Shown here one piece after another: positions 58,304-64,000 of a DNA stretch of 64,000 nucleotides (its first letter is position 1; the number at the start of each line of letters is the position of its first letter). The stretch spans positions 61,961 to 125,960 of the forward strand of contig JAHJSA010000055.1 of NCBI GenBank assembly GCA_018830645.1. The letters are read 5' to 3'. The position numbers and the translations under genes are program-made. The notes beneath the pieces are model-generated. The model saw only the letters and a program-made list of their open reading frames with translations, was not told where the DNA came from and ran no database searches. The stretch is from Actinomycetota bacterium (GTDB lineage: Bacteria; Actinomycetota; Thermoleophilia; RBG-16-64-13).

Positions 58304-61300
58304 CTACTCCTTCTCGAACCCCTGGCTGGTGAACTTCAGCGTCCGGCTGTTCTCGGTGACGGTCCTCACCACGTGATCGGGAGCTCCGTTGGGGATATCC
58401 GCTTCCACCTCAAGGGTGACTGTGACCTTTGTCCCGACCAGGCCGGTGAGATGCGCGATCACCTCTTCTGCAATTCGGCCCGCGTCGCGGCCCACTCGGT
58501 TCTCGTCCAGCACGACCGTGCCGTGAAAGCGTCTAGGCTGGATGGGGCCCTGGTCGATGACCTCAGTTCCGGGCACACCGTCCACTGTTCCCGGCGCAGA
58601 ATCGCCCGGCCCATCTCCACCGCCCACCGGGCGGGAGTCTGGCTTCGCGCTTTCAGTATCGAGCTGTCTGCGCGCAACAGCCGGCTTCACAAGGAGCCCT
58701 AAGGGGCTCTCGTCGATCAGAGACACAATGTGCCCTCCGCGAAGGCCCTGATAGCGCTTGGCGCTCTCATCGTATGCGTCGGCGTAGGCGTAGGCGTCTT
58801 GTTCCCACGTCAGCAGCGACAGACCGTCACGGACGGCGCCGACCAGCACCGCGGAGTCCTTCAGGCGTGGCAAGTAGAGATAGCGGGGGAAGTCGTCGGC
58901 CAGCTGCCGGATGGAGACATGGTCGCCCCGCCAAAGCGGCACCCGGTCGAGTTCCATGCGGAGGCGAGTGGGCGCGAAGCCGGTGAGCAGAAGCTCGGCG
59001 CTGCGCAGCTTTTTGCCGGCCCGCACCGCGAGCGCCTCTTGGCCCGAGACGCGCGTGGCCTGCCACTCGACGGCGGATTGGGGTGTCGCCTGCGTCGGCA
59101 GGAGGAGCCACTGGTAGGTCTCTGGAAGTCGGGCATTCACGGTGCCCTGGGCCGCCGCCAGCTGGGTCTCGGCTTGCTTCACCTGTTGAGGGTCGAGGTT
59201 CAGGACGACCTTGTCGGCGAGGATCGACTCCCACGCCAGGTACCGGCGCACCGCCTCGTCGAGATCCTGCAGGCGGGTCTTGTCGGCGGCCAAGAAGATC
59301 AGTGTGTTGCGGTAGAGGCGGGGCGTGTTCCCTCGCGACTCGAGGATCGCCCTGGCAGCGGTCTCAGCCGCGCTCCCAGGCTCCTTGCTATAGGCGTGGT
59401 CTGGTCCGAGCACGACCAAGCGGGCGTCGGTGTCATCGGGGACGTCCTGGCTCGACTGGGGCAGGGGGTGGATGCGGCTGAACTCACCCGTGGAACGCAG
59501 ATCCGTCCGGAGCCGCTGGTCGATCTCGTGCACCACCTTGTCGGAGTCCCGTTTCAGTTGCTCCGCGCGATCCTCAGCGAGTTTCGTGACCGTGGGTTGA
59601 GTCGAGTACCAGTAGCGGGAGCCGTCCTGGTAGAGATAGGTGGCGGCGCCTGCCAAGCGTCGGAGCGCGTCCCCGAACACCGCCGGGGACTCACCCGGCA
59701 TCACGCAGCCGAGCTTCACCCGCCGGTCTTCGATGCCCCGGTGAGCGGCCGTAGCGGTGGGTGCAGAGCCCAGGTAGATCGCCCGAGCCACTCGGCGGCA
59801 GGCGGCGAATTTGCCCAGGTTGGGCACTTCGGCATCCATGCGCATAGGGAGGGAGTTGCCGCCATCCACGTCCTTTTCGATGACCGGCACCCAATTGTCG
59901 GAGAGGTAGCGAGTGAGCTCGAACTGCACGCGTTGGTCGTCGATGGAGATGTTCGCGGGGAGTATCAGGGGGTTGCGGTCGCCTTTCTCCCAGAGGCTGT
60001 GGATGACCGCCGCCATGAGGCGCAAGACGCCTCGGGTGCGCTGGAACTTCACCAGCGTCGACCAGTCGGTGTAGAGGCGGTCGAAGACCTCGGGGTGGAT
60101 GGGGTAGGCGGCTTTGAGGCGAGCTTCGTAGTCCGGGTCGCGGCACTCAGGAGGGAACTCCTGGTGCTGGGTGCGGTAGAGCTCGGCGAAGGCTCGGGCC
60201 ACGACGTCTCGGTCTTTGAACTGGGCGGCATCGGTCATGGGCTCGAAGAGGCGGCGGCGTACGATCTCGAAGCCCTCCTCGGCGCTCGCCGGTCGCCAGG
60301 ATGACTCCACCCGCCCCACCACGTTCCGTAGCCGATCGAGGGCCTCGCGTCCACGCTGACCGCCCACCTCGACGTCGTCGGCCCGGGTGTGGGGCGAACC
60401 GGACGTGTCCGAGGCCGGAAGGCTGATCACCAGCAGGCAATTCTGCACCAGCTTGGCCGACTCGGTCAGCACCTGCGCGAACGTGAACTGGGTCTCGAAG
60501 CTGCCCGCCGGCAGGTCGCTCTGGTCGTGGAGTTGGCGGGCGTAGGCCACCCATTCATCGATGAGGATGAGACAGGGACCGTATTCCTTGAAGAGCTCAC
60601 GGATGGCGTCGCCCGGGCTCGTCCCCTTCTCGTCGTCGGCCTGGATGCGGTCGTAGGCCGCCCTGCCCCCGAGCTGCCAGGCGAGCTCACCCCAGAGAGT
60701 GCGCACTACCGTCCCGTCATCCTTCGTGACAGGATTGCCGGGCGATATCTTGTTGCCAACAAGCACAACGGGTCGAACGGTGGGCAGAGACTCAGCCTCC
60801 GCCTCCTGCATGACCGCCTCGATGCCCAACAGCTCGCTCGGAGGAACCCCTGAGAAGAGGTGATAGAGGGCGAGCATGGAGTGGGTCTTGCCCCCACCGA
60901 AGTTGGTCTGAAGCTGCACCACGGGGTCGCCGCCTCTGCCGGCCAGGCGCCGAACCGCTCCCACCAACATCCCCTTGAGGCTTTCGGTGAGGTAGGTGCG
61001 GCGAAAGAACTCGACCGGGTCGCGGTACTCTGGGGTCCCCTCACCTAGGTGCACCTGCCAGAGGTCGGCGGCGAACTCGGCCTGTTGGTAGCGACCGCTG
61101 GCGACATCCTGGTGGGGCGTCACCACCTCCCGCCAGGGTTTGAGGTTGCTGGCGGTGGCGCTCTCGATGGCGGTGCCGGCACCCTTGCGCTTCTCGCCGC
61201 GCACCTGCTCGTCGAAGCGCAGACGGAGAAGCTCCGACTTCATCTTCTCGATCTCGTCGGCTTGTGGCGCGGAGACCGCGGTGAGGAGGCGTCCCGCGGA

Positions 61301-61642
61301 GTCGAGGGCACGGTAGGTGTCATCTCCCGAGAAGGTCTGCTGGTGCGCCCACTTGTTGCGGTGCTCGCGGAGCTCACTCACGAGTGAACGCTCCGCGTGA
61401 CCCAGGGTGCGCCGGAAGGTCTCGTTCCACTGCTCCCACATGAGGCGGAGCAGAAGGGCGGCGTCCAGATGCGGCTGGTCAGACGTCTCGTCCCAGGTGA
61501 CATCGTTGCGCCAGCCGGCTGTGACGGTGGTGATCCAGTACGTGCCGTGCTGCGCAAGCAGTTCCCGCTCGATGAAGGGCCCCAGGCCTTCCTTGAGGAG
61601 GTCAAGGGCCTTGCCTACACGCTCGTGGTTGGTGATGGCCAT
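58304..61642 (-). CDS. DUF499 ATPase with N-terminal Swt1-type HEPN domain
   Basis: A 1112-residue protein. Residues 1-120 form a Swt1-like HEPN domain with an R-x4-H motif in ELREHRNKWAHQ (R95, H100), suggestive of RNase activity. The DUF499 ATPase follows: VVQLQTNFGGGKTHSMLALY (GGGKTH at 249-254) and CLILIDEWVAYARQL (Walker B). The long C-terminal part has LILPANISIDDQRVQFELTR and a late VSLIDESPLGLLVKPAVARR. DUF499 proteins typically occur with a DUF1156 methylase and a helicase in restriction-like loci; none is visible here. Confidence 0.85.
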   Translation of the reverse strand: MAITNHERVGKALDLLKEGLGPFIERELLAQHGTYWITTVTAGWRNDVTWDETSDQPHLDAALLLRLMWEQWNETFRRTLGHAERSLVSELREHRNKWAHQQTFSGDDTYRALDSAGRLLTAVSAPQADEIEKMKSELLRLRFDEQVRGEKRKGAGTAIESATASNLKPWREVVTPHQDVASGRYQQAEFAADLWQVHLGEGTPEYRDPVEFFRRTYLTESLKGMLVGAVRRLAGRGGDPVVQLQTNFGGGKTHSMLALYHLFSGVPPSELLGIEAVMQEAEAESLPTVRPVVLVGNKISPGNPVTKDDGTVVRTLWGELAWQLGGRAAYDRIQADDEKGTSPGDAIRELFKEYGPCLILIDEWVAYARQLHDQSDLPAGSFETQFTFAQVLTESAKLVQNCLLVISLPASDTSGSPHTRADDVEVGGQRGREALDRLRNVVGRVESSWRPASAEEGFEIVRRRLFEPMTDAAQFKDRDVVARAFAELYRTQHQEFPPECRDPDYEARLKAAYPIHPEVFDRLYTDWSTLVKFQRTRGVLRLMAAVIHSLWEKGDRNPLILPANISIDDQRVQFELTRYLSDNWVPVIEKDVDGGNSLPMRMDAEVPNLGKFAACRRVARAIYLGSAPTATAAHRGIEDRRVKLGCVMPGESPAVFGDALRRLAGAATYLYQDGSRYWYSTQPTVTKLAEDRAEQLKRDSDKVVHEIDQRLRTDLRSTGEFSRIHPLPQSSQDVPDDTDARLVVLGPDHAYSKEPGSAAETAARAILESRGNTPRLYRNTLIFLAADKTRLQDLDEAVRRYLAWESILADKVVLNLDPQQVKQAETQLAAAQGTVNARLPETYQWLLLPTQATPQSAVEWQATRVSGQEALAVRAGKKLRSAELLLTGFAPTRLRMELDRVPLWRGDHVSIRQLADDFPRYLYLPRLKDSAVLVGAVRDGLSLLTWEQDAYAYADAYDESAKRYQGLRGGHIVSLIDESPLGLLVKPAVARRQLDTESAKPDSRPVGGGDGPGDSAPGTVDGVPGTEVIDQGPIQPRRFHGTVVLDENRVGRDAGRIAEEVIAHLTGLVGTKVTVTLEVEADIPNGAPDHVVRTVTENSRTLKFTSQGFEKE

Positions 61643-61645
61643 GGG

Positions 61646-61879
61646 CTACGCGCTCAGTGCATCTACGGTCCGCAGATTCCGGTCAGCGTTCCAGAGGCAC
61701 AACGATGTCCTCGGAGCGACCCAGACAACCTTCCCATCGCGCTGCTCGGCGACGGGATTGCCGGCCCGCTTGTGTTGCTCGAGGGCCGCCGAGACCGCCA
61801 TGCCGAGGGCCCGCTCGATGAGGCGAACGTCGAGCACCCGTTCACCGAGCGAACTTGACCGGTTCTCTGGCTCAGCCAC
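61646..61879 (-). CDS. Small protein preceding the DUF499 ATPase
   Basis: A 77-residue protein of a widespread small family: LGMAVSAALEQHKRAGNPVA, then EQRDGKVVWVAPRTS. The phrase KRxGNPVAxxRDGKVVWV occurs in many short proteins near TA and defence genes, but no function is known. A GTG start at 61879 is supported by AAGGAGG seven bases upstream. The stop lies three bases before the DUF499 start, so translation is probably coupled. Confidence 0.7.
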   Translation of the reverse strand: MAEPENRSSSLGERVLDVRLIERALGMAVSAALEQHKRAGNPVAEQRDGKVVWVAPRTSLCLWNADRNLRTVDALSA

Positions 61880-62026
61880 CGCATTCCTCCTTCAGGACCC
61901 GCCACATCTCTGGCACCGGCGAGACCCGCGCTCCGGCCCCAGAAACAGGACATGGCCATCGTACCCTTTCGACTACGTGTCCGCGAGAAGTCTCCCCAGA
62001 CGCGGAGCACGGCCAATGGTGGCACG

Positions 62027-62560
62027 TCAAGCAATGTCTTCCACCGTGGCACGTATCCATCGAGAGATCGACTCCCTGCGCTCTTCTTCGACGGGGAGTG
62101 CCGCACTGCGTTTCAAGAGAGTCTCGCTGTCGACCAGTTTCTCCATGAGCAGAGTTGCAGCGAAGATCCGGTCTTTCTCGCGACCAGCGACGAGCTTGCT
62201 CGCTGCAAGATCGTGGGCTTCCAAGCAGTATCCCGTGTTCCCTCTCGTCCCTCGATTGGATACCGCGACTGTCCGCAGGTCCCAGTCTCTTGGCAGTGTT
62301 GCTGCTTCGATTGAAACGCCGTGCACGTAGAAGCCATGGGTGGTGTGGAATCGGGAGAGCTCGCCGAGCGTGCCATCAATCAGATCGGTGCTTTCGGGGA
62401 GGTTCTTGGCCTGAATGTCCACCTCGATCGATGCTCTAAGGCTCACGGGGGCGTTCGGATAGCTTCCAAGGATGGCCTGCGATCCAAATATCAGGAGTTC
62501 CGTGTCACCCGACACGTCACACGCGGCTCGGATCGCGTGCTCAAGCTGGTCGCGTCTCAT
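62027..62560 (-). CDS. Nucleotidyltransferase-like protein (DUF6036 type)
   Basis: A 177-residue nucleotidyltransferase-fold protein. TELLIFGSQAILGSYPNAPV is followed by SLRASIEVDIQAKN, i.e. GSQ-x-I and an acidic pair; EAHDLAASKLVAGREKDRIF is typical of DUF6036/AbiEii-like toxins. It overlaps the upstream winged-helix gene by four bases (ATGA), the order antitoxin-toxin. The pair probably forms a TA module that resembles AbiE in logic: DNA-binding partner first, NTase second. Confidence 0.7.
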   Translation of the reverse strand: MRRDQLEHAIRAACDVSGDTELLIFGSQAILGSYPNAPVSLRASIEVDIQAKNLPESTDLIDGTLGELSRFHTTHGFYVHGVSIEAATLPRDWDLRTVAVSNRGTRGNTGYCLEAHDLAASKLVAGREKDRIFAATLLMEKLVDSETLLKRSAALPVEEERRESISRWIRATVEDIA

Positions 62561-63501
62561 CGTCGCTTCTCGATCTTGGCCAGCAGATGGTCGCGCTCGT
62601 CAGCGGTGAGCACCGCGAAAAAGGGAGAACTCTGCCGGAGTCTCACCGCGCGAGAGCTGGTCGAGACGAGCAGATCCCTCAACCGCTCGGGGGAATAGGT
62701 CTCCAGCAACTGCCTCCATTCAAGGAGGTCGCCGCCAGCAGATCCTTGGCCCTCGCGGAGAAGACGATCCAGGTGCTGCGCCGCCCGCTTGGTCAAGGAG
62801 GGGTCGGAGCGCATCAGCTCCGCGACTCCCTGAGCCATCAGCAGTGAGCGTTCGTCGGCTTCGATGTGTGTCTGGGGTCGACGGCGAACTTCCGACCCAC
62901 TGTTCGATTCAGTCCCCCACAAGAACAGGGCATCCGGTCCGGGTGTTGGAGCATCGGCACGAGTGAACACTGCGACTTCAATGATCAGATTGAACTCCTT
63001 CTCAAGACCAATCAGTCGAGATCGCAACTCCTCCCGAATCCAGGCGATCGCACCGGCCTCCGCCACCACGGCGACATCCACAGGTTCCTTCGGGCCGACC
63101 GGAAGCCGCTCCACCCAGGCGGCGCGCAACTCCTGCAGGGCCACGGCACCCCGAAGACCAGAGATGAAATCATCGTAATGTTGCTGTTCCTGAGCGAATA
63201 GTTGACAGAGCACTTTGAAGGCGATTCCGTGTTCCCGTAGTCCATACTTCTGGGCACGACCGCTTCCGACGCGCTCGACGAAACCAGACTCCTCAAGCCG
63301 CTGGAGGGCCTTGCGCGCTCCTGCTGGGGTGAGCCCTGCTAGTCTCGCGGCATCGGACACGCCCAGCGGAGTATCGACCTCATGGACGAGAACACGGATG
63401 AGCCGCACATGGGCTTCGGAACCGAGGACGTCGTCCAGCGGGTAGCGCAATGCGTTTCGGCAAGTTGTGATGGGGCACATATGAGAAACTCCCGTTGCCA
63501 A
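62557..63501 (-). CDS. Winged-helix regulator, antitoxin-like partner of the NTase
   Basis: A 314-residue protein. The N-terminal winged helix is VSDAARLAGLTPAGARKALQ followed by RLEESGFVERVGSGRAQKYG. The middle part shows YDDFISGLRGAVALQELRAA and PVDVAVVAEAGAIAWIREEL, which may be a degenerate nucleotidyltransferase domain. The C-terminal helices include MAQGVAELMRSDPSLTKRAA. It is followed with overlap by the NTase gene. It probably represses the operon. Starts at 63501 or 63480 are both possible. Confidence 0.65.
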   Translation of the reverse strand: MATGVSHMCPITTCRNALRYPLDDVLGSEAHVRLIRVLVHEVDTPLGVSDAARLAGLTPAGARKALQRLEESGFVERVGSGRAQKYGLREHGIAFKVLCQLFAQEQQHYDDFISGLRGAVALQELRAAWVERLPVGPKEPVDVAVVAEAGAIAWIREELRSRLIGLEKEFNLIIEVAVFTRADAPTPGPDALFLWGTESNSGSEVRRRPQTHIEADERSLLMAQGVAELMRSDPSLTKRAAQHLDRLLREGQGSAGGDLLEWRQLLETYSPERLRDLLVSTSSRAVRLRQSSPFFAVLTADERDHLLAKIEKRR

Positions 63502-63522
63502 TTCGATACTTACGTATTCGAT
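63501..63522. promoter_or_regulatory. Repeated ATTCGAT motif at the winged-helix gene start
   Basis: ATTCGAT occurs at 63501-63507 and 63516-63522, 15 bases apart, with an ATAC-TTAC-GTAT palindrome between them, in otherwise AT-rich sequence. Probably the autoregulatory operator; if so, the later start (63480) is more likely. Confidence 0.35.
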
Positions 63523-63657
63523 TAGCCACTATAGTATTCCAAGTCGCGGTTGTCCACAGATCTGTCCTCAGGGCAGTGTGATGTGTCGAACGGCCGACGC
63601 CTCACTGGCAGTGCGCCAGCGTACCGGTCGCACCCAAGGTAAGACATTCGACCCACC

Positions 63658-63873
63658 CTACGGCGCGATTTCCTTCTCGTCGAACTCCCGCGCCTCGTGC
63701 CGGACGGCCGCGATTTCCACAAGATCGTCCTTGCGACGGTACATTACGCGGTACGGCCTCACGATAATCTCGCGGATGTCCTGGCGTCCAAGCTCAGGGA
63801 CTAAGGCGCCGTCAAGAAAAAAGTAGGATATAGGCTGGGGGTGTCGAAGTAGGCCTCCATGATCGACGAACAT
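63658..63873 (-). pseudogene. RelE/ParE toxin, N-terminus lost
   Basis: The last 48 residues fit the ParE/RelE fold: VPELGRQDIREIIVRPYRVM, then YRRKDDLVEIAAVRHEAREF. The first half of the family (the two-helix hairpin) is absent; the preceding residues (MFVDHGGLLRHPQPISYFFL) do not match and lie in the end of the transposon. Real similarity is confined to about 63658-63804. The toxin is probably inactivated by the insertion. Confidence 0.65.
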
Positions 63874-64000
63874 GCCATAGGAGAGCGTTACCGGGCGCTG
63901 GCGGGAGAGCTCGATGAGAGGCGTCGGCGCCTGTGGGCGGCGGCGGAGGCGCGGGTGTGCGGGCGTGGCGGGATCGCCGCCGTGGCGCGGGCCACAGGGA
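63859..64000 (+). mobile_element. ISAzo13-like transposase, N-terminal part
   Basis: The first 47 residues of a transposase run off the right edge: IGERYRALAGELDERRRRLW, then AAAEARVCGRGGIAAVARAT. This is the start of the ISAzo13 family, where a helix-turn-helix follows. The left end of the element must lie between about 63805 and 63858; the other end is outside the window, so the terminal repeats cannot be paired. It interrupts the ParE gene on the other strand. Confidence 0.75.

Overview
The window is about 64 kb of GC-rich bacterial chromosome. It mixes well-conserved catabolic operons with a dense accessory region of toxin-antitoxin (TA) loci, defence-like genes and gene relics. No rRNA, tRNA, CRISPR array or replication origin was seen. 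Several genes suggest an anaerobic or facultative organism that uses organic acids: a TRAP carboxylate transporter, a corrinoid methyltransferase, CCG-type Fe-S/flavin oxidoreductases and a C_GCAxxG_C_C redox protein. Codon use and family mix (DUF4389, ISAzo13, HerA-NurA, DUF6398/DUF1841) would fit a deep-branching actinobacterial or Chloroflexota-like lineage. That placement is inference; a bacterial glutaminyl-tRNA synthetase, which most Actinomycetota lack, is a caution against it.

Layout. 1-2771: start of an ABC exporter behind a MarR regulator, then an AbiE locus with a ruined toxin. 2991-10330: a carboxylate-type MFS transporter followed by FAD oxidase, Fe-S protein, FAD oxidase and zinc alcohol dehydrogenase. 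10408-14373: redox protein, two MFS permeases and a DUF4389 membrane protein. 14311-15379: a HEPN/MNT pair bracketed by a perfect 56-bp direct repeat. 15417-20465: glnS, a HepT/MntA pair, a NERD nuclease-like protein, a DUF4160/DUF2442 pair and an ATPase relic. 20657-26482: a compact five-gene operon with a BrxD-like ATPase, an apparent ATPase-dead partner and a SNF2 helicase fused to an Mrr nuclease; this is the best candidate for an undescribed defence system. 26641-39960: a metallo-hydrolase gene and a convergent twelve-gene catabolic operon (CoA ligase, TetR, C-C/ester hydrolase, TRAP transporter, lactonase-like enzyme, BKACE, hydroxyacyl-CoA dehydrogenase, DUF35, thiolase, corrinoid-methyltransferase fusion) with a palindromic operator in front. 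40102-51220: accessory region with Phd/VapC, a DUF6933 protein, a DUF4143 ATPase, ARPP-1 and ADP-ribosylglycohydrolase, two more AbiE loci and another MNT/HepT pair. 51445-57354: an AAA-unknown-DUF429 operon and a NurA-HerA pair. 57622-64000: a DUF499/Swt1-HEPN ATPase operon, an NTase/winged-helix pair and a ParE relic cut by an ISAzo13-like element that runs off the end.

The clearest pattern is toxin decay. All three AbiE loci keep an intact AbiEi antitoxin, while the AbiEii toxin is broken in three different ways (large deletion with frameshift, one-base frameshift, truncation to an N-terminal stub). One HepT toxin also carries a one-base deletion, and the ParE toxin is truncated. The long metabolic genes around them are intact.
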